A stretch of DNA of 51,546 nt. Origin: an uncultured Collinsella sp. Its GTDB lineage: Bacteria > Actinomycetota > Coriobacteriia > Coriobacteriales > Coriobacteriaceae. This document shows positions 25,376-33,275 of this stretch, piece by piece. Below the pieces are notes generated by a model. That model saw only the letters and a program-made list of their open reading frames with translations. It ran no database searches and had not been told where the DNA came from. Positions within the stretch are counted from its first letter, which is position 1; each line of letters opens with the position of its first letter. The DNA lies in the NCBI GenBank assembly GCA_959599095.1, contig CAUGGC010000016.1:1-51546 (forward strand), read 5' to 3'. The translations under genes were made by a program, and so were the position numbers.

Positions 25376-25883
25376 ATGCGGAGGCGTTGTCTGTGGAGGC
25401 GGTGACGTTGCCGGCGGCGTCCAGCAAGAACAGCCGCAGGGCGAGCTTGATCGCGTAGCCCGGTTTGACCTGCGCCGCATCTCCCATGCGTTCGCCCAGG
25501 TCGCCGCAATAGGCGTAGAGGTCGCGGATGAGGTCCGCGCCCGAGAGCGTGAACATGTAGCCCGCGTCCGAAAGCGCGTTGGGCGCTGCGGGCAACCCCG
25601 CAGCCTGACAAAAGCTTGCAAGGTCGGGGCCCATGACGGCCTTGTAGTCGATCGCGCATCCGTTGTCCTGAGCGGCCTGCTCCTGCTCGCAGGTGCGCAA
25701 CAGCGCCGCCGCCAGCACAAAGCTGGGCGTGGGCGCGTTGACGTCGTCGGTGGTGGCTACGAGCTTGCCGGCCGCTTGCGTGACCAGCCAGGCAACTTCG
25801 CGCTGGCAGCGAACGGCCTTGCGCGTCACCGGTTTGATCGATCCGGTGGAAACGCTTCCCTTGGGTTGATTGGCAAAAGCCAT
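25374..25883 (-). CDS. Hypothetical protein
   Basis: 169 residues beginning MAFANQPKGSVSTG, mostly alpha-helical by composition, with no signal peptide, transmembrane segment or motif I can assign. It contains four scattered Cys. The start at 25883 has GGGAGG five bases upstream; the frame runs further upstream without a ribosome site. It is convergent with the preceding gene and shares its terminator. Coding character is typical of the organism, so I take it as real. Confidence 0.6.
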   Translation of the reverse strand: MAFANQPKGSVSTGSIKPVTRKAVRCQREVAWLVTQAAGKLVATTDDVNAPTPSFVLAAALLRTCEQEQAAQDNGCAIDYKAVMGPDLASFCQAAGLPAAPNALSDAGYMFTLSGADLIRDLYAYCGDLGERMGDAAQVKPGYAIKLALRLFLLDAAGNVTASTDNASA

Positions 25884-26282
25884 GGGGCCCTCCCAGCAAA
25901 TAGTCCGTTTAGCAGGCAAAAAAATGACACGTTCTGCACCAGTATAGCGAGCGGGAAGGGCTAGGGCGAAGCTCGGCGGAGGGTGAATGTATGCGATGGC
26001 GTGGCGCTGCGGTCGCAAGCCTTAAGAGGGACTTATGACTGCGCGGGAGAGAGATCAAATAAGGTAAACGATGTTCACATAGCACCACAAATAACCCGAG
26101 GTAGACCCATGAATCTGCCGGAATGTAGGCTGTCGAAAACTCATAAGGAAATCGTAAGAATTGTGGTATTCTCAATTCCATGTCTAAAGGATGGGCAAGC
26201 AACATCCAACACGAAAGCGCGGGCTCCCCTTCCGGGCTTCTCGAGGGTCATCTGGGATGAATGGGGAAAGAAAGGGGTCCGT

Positions 26283-27053
26283 ATGGATACCAAGGCATTA
26301 AAGAAGCAGATGGGCGCCGCCATCGCCATGGTCCTCGTGGCAGCCGTAGCCCTCGGCTCCGCCACCTTCGCATGGTTTGTGAGCAACAACGAGGTTACCG
26401 CTAAAACGACGGGCGTGAAGGCGCAGTCCAACACGGCATTCATGAGCATCGAATACAAAAATACTGCAGTCGGCTCTAAAACGACCCAGAGCAAAACGTG
26501 GGCCATAGACACCGAGAATAATGCCACTGCTCTTTATCCTTCCGAAGTTCAAGCTGGCGACGATGGCGCGCCCAAGTTCGTGACCGCCTACGGTACCGCG
26601 ACTGATAATGGTGACAAGAAAGGTGATTACATCTCAGTCGGTGACGCCACTAAGGCCGTGACTGACCAATACGCGATTGGCGAGGCAAACAATTACAGCA
26701 TCAGCTCTGCTGGCGTCGATTTGACCAATTTGAAGATTGACCGCGTTGAGGTTTCCACTGGCGCCGACAAGGGTTTGAAGAGCGCTATTCGCGTACTTGT
26801 TGTTGGCCCTGACAGCTGGTAGGTTTGGGGCCCTGGCACCGATGCCGAAGCTGGGCTGAAGTTGCAGAAGGCTGGAGGCGCGGCTCTCGCTGCTACGGTC
26901 GCAAAGGATAAAGATACTCAGCTGAGCGTGTACGTCTACTACGATGGCAATGATGCTGCCGTAAACACTGCTAACCTGGCAAAAATCCAAGACTCCGTTG
27001 GCGTTACCATTTCCTTCAGCGCTACTCAGCCTACGACGGTTTCTGGGGCATAA
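26283..27053 (+). pseudogene. Exported fibre-like protein interrupted by an in-frame TAG
   Basis: A single frame runs from ATG 26283 (GAAAGGGG upstream) to TAA 27051-27053 except for one TAG at 26820-26822 (codon 180). The N-terminus is the family signal: a basic start, hydrophobic AAIAMVLVAAVALGSATFAW-like segment, then FVSNNEVTAKT. After the TAG the frame continues with the family's C-terminal region VYVYYDGNDAAVNT (about residues 215-228), equivalent to the W-L-E-G-x-D-x-x-C motif but lacking the Cys. Either a single nonsense mutation or programmed readthrough; the first is simpler. The ~400 bases upstream contain only its promoter region. Confidence 0.75.
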
Positions 27054-27077
27054 GCCACATTGAAGCATTGGCTTAAA

Positions 27078-27110
27078 AACGGGGTTTGGCGCAAGGCGTC
27101 GAGCCCCGTT
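27078..27110 (+). terminator. Hairpin between fibre-like genes
   Basis: AACGGGG (27078-27084) pairs with CCCCGTT (27104-27110). The run of T after it is weak, so it may only attenuate. Confidence 0.5.
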
Positions 27111-27149
27111 AGCCTTATCGACCGAATTGCAACAAGGAAGCTACTTCGT

Positions 27150-28106
27150 ATGTCATCGCGCGTGAAGCAACTCAAAAAACAGTTAGCCGTCGCCGCCATT
27201 TCGGTGGTCATGGCGTGCGTTGCTTTAGGCTCGGCAACATATGCGTGGTTCGTATTCAATAACACCGTCTCCGCCAGAACGGCAACCGTGACGGCCATGG
27301 CCAATGGCATGACGTTGCAAATTGTTGCGGGCACAACGCCCGATCACGGCAAAGACAACGACACGGTTGCGTTCGATAGTACGACCGCCCATGAAATCAG
27401 CCCTTCTTCGACCGATGACGCCAAAACGTGGTTCGTTCCTGCGTCGTGGGGCGATGGGGCCTTGGTCACGTCGTACCAGATCGCCAATGGGCTCGATGCG
27501 TCAACGGGCCAATATACTGTAGGTGGCAAAACCTTTTACGCGTATAACGTAAGCACCTATACGGTTTACACCGTTCGTGACACGGGCATTGCAGATGTGT
27601 ATTTGGACGGATCGGCCGATGAGGGTGCTATTTCCGTAACCTCGAATGGGCAGCCGCTGAGCGATAAGGTTGCGCGCAGCATGCGCATCGGCATCTCGAC
27701 GATTGACGCTCAGGGCAACGAGACGTTGAAAGTTGTCTATGCCCCAAGCGAGCCTGTCGGATCGGGCAACGATGCGTACTCGAGGCAGAATGACATTGCG
27801 GGCTGGACGGTGGTTGCTGACGCTTCGAGTACAAAGGTTGCAACATATAAGCATTTGTTCGGTGCGACGTATGTTGACCAAAATGGCGGCAACTGGGCTG
27901 CGACAAAAAACGGCAAAAACTTCGATGCACCCGCGGATAATCCAGCGGCGCTTGCCACGCATGTTGACTACAATGGCGTAATTTTGAAGGTCTATATTTG
28001 GCTCGAGGGCACCGACGCCGATTGCGTTAATACGGCTGCGAGTGCTGTCGATGAGGGTCTTTCCTACGACGTAACCCTGCGAATGGTTGGCACGAATTCG
28101 CAATAA
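27150..28106 (+). CDS. SipW-type exported fibre-like protein
   Basis: 318 residues. Basic start SSRVKQLKKQ, a hydrophobic segment (about 11-30) and the boundary LGSATYAWFVFNNTVSA resemble signal peptides handled by SipW-type signal peptidases in TasA/camelysin systems. The mature part is rich in Thr, Ser, Ala, Asp and Val with beta-strand character, and ends near VYIWLEGTDADCVNTA (about 280-295). AAGGAAG precedes the ATG. The SipW-type peptidases that would process it are encoded 13 kb downstream. It lies between a nonsense-interrupted relative and an orphan C-terminal relic. Confidence 0.72.
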   Translation: MSSRVKQLKKQLAVAAISVVMACVALGSATYAWFVFNNTVSARTATVTAMANGMTLQIVAGTTPDHGKDNDTVAFDSTTAHEISPSSTDDAKTWFVPASWGDGALVTSYQIANGLDASTGQYTVGGKTFYAYNVSTYTVYTVRDTGIADVYLDGSADEGAISVTSNGQPLSDKVARSMRIGISTIDAQGNETLKVVYAPSEPVGSGNDAYSRQNDIAGWTVVADASSTKVATYKHLFGATYVDQNGGNWAATKNGKNFDAPADNPAALATHVDYNGVILKVYIWLEGTDADCVNTAASAVDEGLSYDVTLRMVGTNSQ

Positions 28107-28266
28107 AGCTACGGCTTTCGCTAACGGCACGAACATGAAGGTTGCCGTTTGGATAGAAGGCGCCGACAACGATTGCCAGAATATGTCTGGCCTCGACGTT
28201 GGCGAAGGAAGCCCGACCTTTGATGTAACGGTTAGCCTGGTCGGCATCGTGCCTGATTCCAAGTAG
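28107..28266 (+). pseudogene. Orphan C-terminal fragment of a fibre-like protein
   Basis: Immediately after the stop at 28106, in another frame, about 53 codons read ATAFANGTNMKVAVWIEGADNDC followed by QNMSGLDVGEG and FDVTVSLVGIV before TAG 28264-28266. This is the family's C-terminal region with the W-I-E-G-x-D-x-D-C motif but has no signal segment or start of its own. It is probably what remains of a tandem copy after deletion. Confidence 0.7.
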
Positions 28267-28292
28267 ACTTAAGCCGCCAGCTAAATATGCCT

Positions 28293-28326
28293 AAAAGGGG
28301 CCGCTTCAATCGAAGCGGCCCCTTTT
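28293..28326 (+). terminator. Strong terminator closing the fibre-like remnant locus
   Basis: A perfect 15-bp stem pairs 28293-28307 with 28312-28326, ending CCCCTTTTGTG. Confidence 0.9.
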
Positions 28327-28411
28327 GTGTGGCTGTCTGGTGCAAACACTTTGTCGCATATCGCTCGGGATCGGCGATAATGTGGGGAACTGTTCTTTCT
28401 GGAGGTTCCTT

Positions 28412-29494
28412 ATGGACGGCATTGCTTCTAGTGTTCCGCTGATTGCTCAGCCGAGTTATGACCGCGCTTGTAGCCTTGTGCCGTCTGAGTATGTTTTGGC
28501 TTGGGAGTGGTTCTTGCGCGAGGAACAGCGTGGCGAGATTTGGGAAAAACTACCTCATAACATTAAAGCTGATAGCCCCCAGTATCCTTATCGCATGACG
28601 ATTGGCTCTGAGACCTTTTGCGTTTCTCGTCAATCAGGTATTTATTGGCCGGGTCGTGGACGCATCAAGCACCCTGTGGAAAAGACCTTTGCGCTTTCGG
28701 TGCATAGCTCTATAAGTGGGAGCTATTCCGATGTTCCCCCGCTCTATCTTGAGGACGGCACGTGGGTGTTCAAGTATTCATTGCAAAGTGCTTCGGTCGA
28801 AAGCTGGCGCAATCAGCGCTACAACGAAAAAATGATCAACTGCATGGAGTGTGGCGTTCCCGTTGGCGTGTTCTTTGCAACAAGCGCTGGCTACAAGGTG
28901 CTAGGCCTAGCATTCGTTGAACGCTACGAGCCGGAGAACAACTGGTTTGTGTTGCATGGCCCCGTCCATAAGGGTGGACCCGATGCGCGGTTCTTCCCCG
29001 ATATGAGCTACATGAAGGAGGCTCCGGTCGCGGCGGAGTTTTCTGGCGCTCCGGCGAGCGACGATGAAAAGGTTCGCTACGCGCTGCGTCGTGAACGAAT
29101 CGGCCAGCAGCGTTTCCGCAATCAGCTCTTTGAGGCCTATACCGGTCGATGTGCCGTCTCGGGTTGCAATGTCGGCGAGGCGCTCGAAGCCGCGCATATC
29201 GAGAATTACTCGGGTCCCAAGTCGCAGGTTGTCAGCAATGGCATCCTGCTGCGCCGCGATTTACACGCGCTGTTCGATGCTCATCTGATTTCGTTCGAAC
29301 TGGTGCGCGGTGACTATCAACTTTGCGGGTCGTACCTTCTGCAGCATACGGACTATGCAGCATTTGCAGGGTCGGCATTGCGCGAGCCGGACGAGCATCG
29401 CTTGCGACCCAACGCTCGATTCCTCGAAGCCCACCGCGCCGAGTTCGATTTCTCGGAATCGCGACGTCGGGCGGAAGCTGTTGCTCCGTATTAA
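28412..29494 (+). CDS. HNH endonuclease with probable modified-DNA reader domain
   Basis: 360 residues. The C-terminal HNH nuclease comprises QQRFRNQLFEAYTGRCAVSG, ALEAAHIENYS and SNGILLRRDLHALFD (about residues 228-290). The N-terminal half (about 60-215), with GVPVGVFFATSAGYKVLGLAFV, is similar in layout to PUA/SRA-like reader domains of McrA-type enzymes, so this may be a type IV (modification-dependent) restriction enzyme; that part is inference. No methylase is adjacent, consistent with a stand-alone defence gene. GGAGG lies six bases before the ATG at 28412. Confidence 0.82.
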   Translation: MDGIASSVPLIAQPSYDRACSLVPSEYVLAWEWFLREEQRGEIWEKLPHNIKADSPQYPYRMTIGSETFCVSRQSGIYWPGRGRIKHPVEKTFALSVHSSISGSYSDVPPLYLEDGTWVFKYSLQSASVESWRNQRYNEKMINCMECGVPVGVFFATSAGYKVLGLAFVERYEPENNWFVLHGPVHKGGPDARFFPDMSYMKEAPVAAEFSGAPASDDEKVRYALRRERIGQQRFRNQLFEAYTGRCAVSGCNVGEALEAAHIENYSGPKSQVVSNGILLRRDLHALFDAHLISFELVRGDYQLCGSYLLQHTDYAAFAGSALREPDEHRLRPNARFLEAHRAEFDFSESRRRAEAVAPY

Positions 29495-29612
29495 GCGGGT
29501 GCTGCCTGTCGCAGTCCAATCATGTCGATTGATCGGATCGCATCGCGCCGCATCGAGAGCTGCGCGATCCTGTCATCCTCTCCTCAACAGCTAAAACGGG
29601 AAAGGGGAGACC

Positions 29613-29894
29613 ATGGGATGGCGAAGTGATATCGCACGAGGCGTGTACGGAAACCTACCGCGAGCGTTAATGGACCGGAGTCTGTTTCCACTCGTCGAGG
29701 CCACCTGCGGCCAAATCTGTCTGTCCTGCCCTCGCTGTGGCGCAGACCTCCCATGCCTAGACATCAGTTTCATCGACACCCGCGACAAACATGCTGTCGA
29801 CCCGCGGGCTCGAACAGGCCTGCGTCTTCCAGTCTATCCTCAGCAATGCCCAACTTGCGGATGTGCCATTGCCTATGACGATGCGGAGTCATAG
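29613..29894 (+). CDS. Small zinc-ribbon-like hypothetical protein
   Basis: 93 residues with two C-x-x-C knuckles, CPRCGADL (about 39-46) and CPTCGCAI (about 78-85), suggesting one zinc-binding site. GGGGAG precedes the ATG. It is downstream of the HNH nuclease by 118 bases. The 230 bases after it, up to the GntR gene, hold only the operator region at about 30072-30098. Confidence 0.5.
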   Translation: MGWRSDIARGVYGNLPRALMDRSLFPLVEATCGQICLSCPRCGADLPCLDISFIDTRDKHAVDPRARTGLRLPVYPQQCPTCGCAIAYDDAES

Positions 29895-30084
29895 CTTCGA
29901 CGACCAAATTGCCAGTCCACAAAATCAAGTGGTCCGACATGCGGTGCGCTACGCCCACAGCGCTCCGATGGGGAACATGTGGGCATCGCACTCGGCATAC
30001 TATGCTTCGCACTTCCTTATTTCTGTAAAGGGTTTTCTCCAAGTAATTAGAAAATGGCAACGCATATGAAGCTGACGGAAAGTC

Positions 30085-30098
30085 AATACATGTATTAT
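30085..30098. promoter_or_regulatory. AATACATGTATT operator before the GntR gene
   Basis: AATACATGTATT (30085-30096) is a perfect 12-bp palindrome overlapping a TATTAT -10-like box (30093-30098). The same core forms the arms of the operator before the deglycase at 30978, which points to autoregulation by the GntR protein at 30128. Confidence 0.65.
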
Positions 30099-30127
30099 TA
30101 CAAGTATCAGGCTGTCAGGAGGTAATA

Positions 30128-30844
30128 ATGGAGGAAAAGCCGCTATATCTTCAGGTTGAAGAACGTTTAAGGGCGAATATTGAATCGGGTGCTTGGGGGC
30201 CTGGTGAGCAAGTCCCGGGAGAACAGATATTGTGCAAGCAGCTTGGCGTCAGCCGCGTGACGCTGCGACACGCATTGTCGAATCTTGTAAATGAAGGCTT
30301 GATGGTAAAAGAGCATGGGCGAGGCACGTTCGTTGCAGATAAAGAAAATGCGACTGTTGCTTCTGACGGAAATGCACGTTCTTCCGTCAGCTTCTCCAAT
30401 CTTTGCCGATTGCAGGGAAAGGAGCCGTCTGCACGGATTGTATCCGCCTCTCTTGAAGCGGATTGCCCAAAGGAAGTGGCTTCATTCCTGGGCTTAGACA
30501 ATTCGCCTGCTTTTAAGCTCTGTCGCGTTAGGTTTTCTGATGGTAGGCCGGTGCTGTCCGAAACCAATTACTTTCGAGCCTCCTTCGCGTTCTTGGCTGA
30601 ACACGATCTCGAAGGGTCTTTATACGAACTTTTACAGCACCATGGTGTGATGCCAGGGGAGCTTACTCGTCGTATAGGAATTGTCTATGCGGACGATCGT
30701 GACGCTGAGCTCCTCAAAGTCGACCTTGGTTCGGCTCTGCTATTCAATAGATCCTTCGTTAAAGATTCGGAAGGGCATCCGCTGCATGTTGCCGATCAGC
30801 ATGCCATTGCCGACGATCCGGGACTATATCAGTTTTACGCATAA
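30128..30844 (+). CDS. GntR/UTRA transcriptional regulator of the second deglycase operon
   Basis: 238-residue regulator: winged helix with PLYLQVEERLRANIESGAW, CKQLGVSRVTLRHALSNL and EHGRGTFVA (about residues 5-72), then a UTRA domain ending HPLHVADQHAIADDPGLYQFYA. GGAGG precedes the ATG. The AATACATGTATT palindrome occurs at its own promoter and, as a 12-bp inverted pair, at the promoter of the next operon, so regulator and site can be matched with fair confidence. A terminator separates it from that operon. Confidence 0.9.
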   Translation: MEEKPLYLQVEERLRANIESGAWGPGEQVPGEQILCKQLGVSRVTLRHALSNLVNEGLMVKEHGRGTFVADKENATVASDGNARSSVSFSNLCRLQGKEPSARIVSASLEADCPKEVASFLGLDNSPAFKLCRVRFSDGRPVLSETNYFRASFAFLAEHDLEGSLYELLQHHGVMPGELTRRIGIVYADDRDAELLKVDLGSALLFNRSFVKDSEGHPLHVADQHAIADDPGLYQFYA

Positions 30845-30867
30845 AAGCGCCTACCGCTTACGACTCT

Positions 30868-30900
30868 AAACTGCCGTTCACGGGAAAGCGGCAGTTTTTT
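30868..30900 (+). terminator. Terminator after the GntR gene
   Basis: AAACTGCCG (30868-30876) pairs with CGGCAGTTT (30889-30897), followed by a T run; it ends at the -35 box of the next promoter. Confidence 0.9.
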
Positions 30901-30901
30901 C

Positions 30902-30962
30902 TTGACTCCATTTTGGCGGGAATTATTCTGTAATTAATACATGTAGTAGGACATGTATTAAT
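30902..30962 (+). promoter_or_regulatory. Promoter and 12-bp inverted-repeat operator
   Basis: TTGACT (30902-30907), 16 bases, TATTCT (30924-30929). Just downstream ATTAATACATGT (30933-30944) and its exact reverse complement (30951-30962) flank six bases. This is the clearest operator in the window. Confidence 0.75.
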
Positions 30963-30977
30963 ACAAAAGGAGTAGCC

Positions 30978-31946
30978 ATGAAAGAAGAGAACATCGTCCA
31001 GGATCTGCTCACCAAGGATTTCCATCCTAAGAACGTTTATTTTGTTGCATGCGGTGGGTCCCTCCTTGCTCAGTATCCGGCTTTCTACCTGATTCAGCGC
31101 GAAGGCAAGGGCATCGATGCCCAGCTGATTACGAGCAACGAATTTGTGCATGCCACCCCGAAGGCTCTGGATGAGAACTCCATTGCCGTGTTCTGCTCGC
31201 TCTCGGGAACCCCCGAGACTATGGTGGCGACCGAGGTCGCGAAAAATGCAGGGGCGGTTACGATTGCCTATTGCCATGACCCCAATGCCGATATGAGCAA
31301 GATTGCTGATTACCACGTCCCCTTCAACACGATCTTTAATCCCGAGACTAAATACATGGAGAGCAACGCCGCTCCTATTCTCAAGCTCGCCTTTGAGATT
31401 CTCGCTGCTTTCGATGGCTATGAGCATCTGAACGACGCTAACGCGGCGTTTGATATGCTGCAGGACGTTGTGAATGAGGTCGTTCGTTATATCGAGCCCC
31501 GCGCGCAAGAGTTTGCCCGTTTGCACAAGGACGACAAGATTATCGTACCGCTTGCTGGCGGCCCTGCCCTGGGTGTCGGCTATGGTTTCTCCATCTGCAG
31601 CTTGATGGAGATGCAATGGGTCCATGCGCCCCTCATCAATACCGGCGAGTTCTTCCATGGGCCGTTTGAGATTGTGGACCGAACTACTCCCTTCGTTCTG
31701 TTTATGAGCGATGGCCGAAATCGTTCCAACGATGAGCGTGCAAAGAAGTTCCTTGATGAATATGCCGACCGGGTCACGGTGCTGGATGCGAAGGAACTCT
31801 ATATCAATCAATTCCCGGCAAGTGTCTGCGAGTTCTTCAATCACTTTGTGTTTGATGCGGCACAGCGTAGGCTCCTGTCTGCACTCGGGGATATCAGGAA
31901 ACACGATCTGATGACGCGCCGTTATATGTGGCATGTCGAGTATTAA
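30978..31946 (+). CDS. SIS-domain deglycase of the second PTS operon (GfrF-like)
   Basis: 322-residue tandem SIS protein: NVYFVACGGSLLAQ (about residues 20-33), CSLSGTPETM (about 76-85), IIVPLAGGPALGVGYGFSICSLMEMQW, TGEFFHGPFEIVD (about 224-236) and C-terminal TRRYMWHVEY. It is the closest relative in the window of the protein at 3113 (same length, same LMEMQW and G-E-x-F-H-G-P-F-E). First gene of an operon with EIIB, EIIC and EIID. Predicted to release a hexose phosphate and an amine from the imported phosphosugar-amine. Confidence 0.87.
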   Translation: MKEENIVQDLLTKDFHPKNVYFVACGGSLLAQYPAFYLIQREGKGIDAQLITSNEFVHATPKALDENSIAVFCSLSGTPETMVATEVAKNAGAVTIAYCHDPNADMSKIADYHVPFNTIFNPETKYMESNAAPILKLAFEILAAFDGYEHLNDANAAFDMLQDVVNEVVRYIEPRAQEFARLHKDDKIIVPLAGGPALGVGYGFSICSLMEMQWVHAPLINTGEFFHGPFEIVDRTTPFVLFMSDGRNRSNDERAKKFLDEYADRVTVLDAKELYINQFPASVCEFFNHFVFDAAQRRLLSALGDIRKHDLMTRRYMWHVEY

Positions 31947-31989
31947 ACGCCTGGTTTTATCGACTCGCTTTTAGGAATGGGTGACAATT

Positions 31990-32460
31990 ATGATCGTCGC
32001 AACGAGGGTGGATGAGAGACTTGTCCATGGACAGGTTGCCGTATCTTGGCTGTCTGCATTAGGGGCTGATTGCATTCTTGTCGCAAATGACGAGGTTGCT
32101 GCAGATGATGCTCAACGCGCAATACTGAAAATGGCAAAGCCGTCTGGATGCAAGCTTGTGATAAAAGGACTTGATGATTCGATTGCGGCGATCAGAAGTG
32201 GCATAACGGACAAATATCGTCTGTTTATAGTCGTCAAAACCGTAAAAGATGCTTGCCTTCTCGCTCAAGGGTGCCCAGATATCAAGGCAATTAATCTGGG
32301 AAACGTCATACCGAGAGAGGGAACGCGACAAATTAGTCGGTGCGTTTACGTTTCTCCGGACGAAGAGAAGAGCCTTGTTGCGCTTGTTGAGGCGGGAGTC
32401 GATGTCGTAATTCGGAGTTTGCCAGGAGATAAGGCATTACGACTGACGGAGGCTCTATAG
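31990..32460 (+). CDS. PTS mannose-family EIIB component
   Basis: 156-residue EIIB with phospho-His13 in TRVDERLVHGQVAVSW. The ATG at 31990 follows GGGTGA at ribosome-site distance and gives the standard EIIB start; a GTG at 31981 is an alternative. The operon has no EIIA, so phosphate must come from an EIIA encoded elsewhere, for instance 15087. Confidence 0.92.
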   Translation: MIVATRVDERLVHGQVAVSWLSALGADCILVANDEVAADDAQRAILKMAKPSGCKLVIKGLDDSIAAIRSGITDKYRLFIVVKTVKDACLLAQGCPDIKAINLGNVIPREGTRQISRCVYVSPDEEKSLVALVEAGVDVVIRSLPGDKALRLTEAL

Positions 32461-32504
32461 GCCTTTAGCGCGGACAGATATTTGTGCTAAGGAGAGGGGA
32501 TGCA

Positions 32505-33275
32505 ATGGACATTCTGTTGATCTTTCTTATTTCATGCTTTAGCTATTCGAATTGGTTTCTTGGTAAATCAATGCTTGATAGACCCCTGATAACGGGAACA
32601 ATTGTGGGTCTCGCATTCGGTGATTTGGCAAGTGGCTGTATTATCGGCGCCACGATTGAGCTGGCTCTTATGGGCGCTCAGGGAATCGGAGCGGCTGCGC
32701 CTCCTGACGTGATTTCCGGTGGCATTTTGGGCACTGCGTTTGCGGTCATTTCCCATTCAGATGCTGGCGCCGGCGTTGCTTTGGCAATCCCAATTTCAAT
32801 GCTCGGAATGGTAATCAGGAATTTTTGCTACATCGTTCTGATTCCTCTTATTAATCGCGCCGCCGATGGATATGCCGAACGAGGAGACGTTGACGGGGTG
32901 TGCAGGACCCATCTTATCTCTAGCTTCTTTGGGTTCATTATTCCCCAGGCGCTGTATGTGACCGCAGCTTATGCGCTGGGTGCTCCGGTTATGGAAGGTG
33001 TCCTTGCGGCTATTCCCGAATTTGTCCAGCATGGCTTGACGGTTGCCGCAGGCATTTTGCCCGCCCTCGGCTTTGTCATTCTGCTTAGGACCATCATGGA
33101 CCGGAAGTTGTTGCCTTATTTGATTTTTGGATTCGTTCTCAGTGCGTATCTGGGCTTGCCAATTTTGGGTGTTTCGCTCATCGCCGCCGGAATTGTGCTG
33201 TTGATGGTATTTAAAGATCGCGAATCCGCTGCCGCTGTTACGGCTTCTGTGGAAGGAGACGACGATGAGTTCTAA
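32505..33275 (+). CDS. PTS mannose-family EIIC component
   Basis: 256-residue membrane permease subunit: SMLDRPLITGTIVGLAFGD, GAAAPPDVISGGILGTAFAV, and an acidic end GDDDEF like the EIIC at 16006. GGAGAGGGG precedes the ATG. Its end overlaps the EIID start by 11 bases, again implying coupled translation. Confidence 0.93.
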   Translation: MDILLIFLISCFSYSNWFLGKSMLDRPLITGTIVGLAFGDLASGCIIGATIELALMGAQGIGAAAPPDVISGGILGTAFAVISHSDAGAGVALAIPISMLGMVIRNFCYIVLIPLINRAADGYAERGDVDGVCRTHLISSFFGFIIPQALYVTAAYALGAPVMEGVLAAIPEFVQHGLTVAAGILPALGFVILLRTIMDRKLLPYLIFGFVLSAYLGLPILGVSLIAAGIVLLMVFKDRESAAAVTASVEGDDDEF

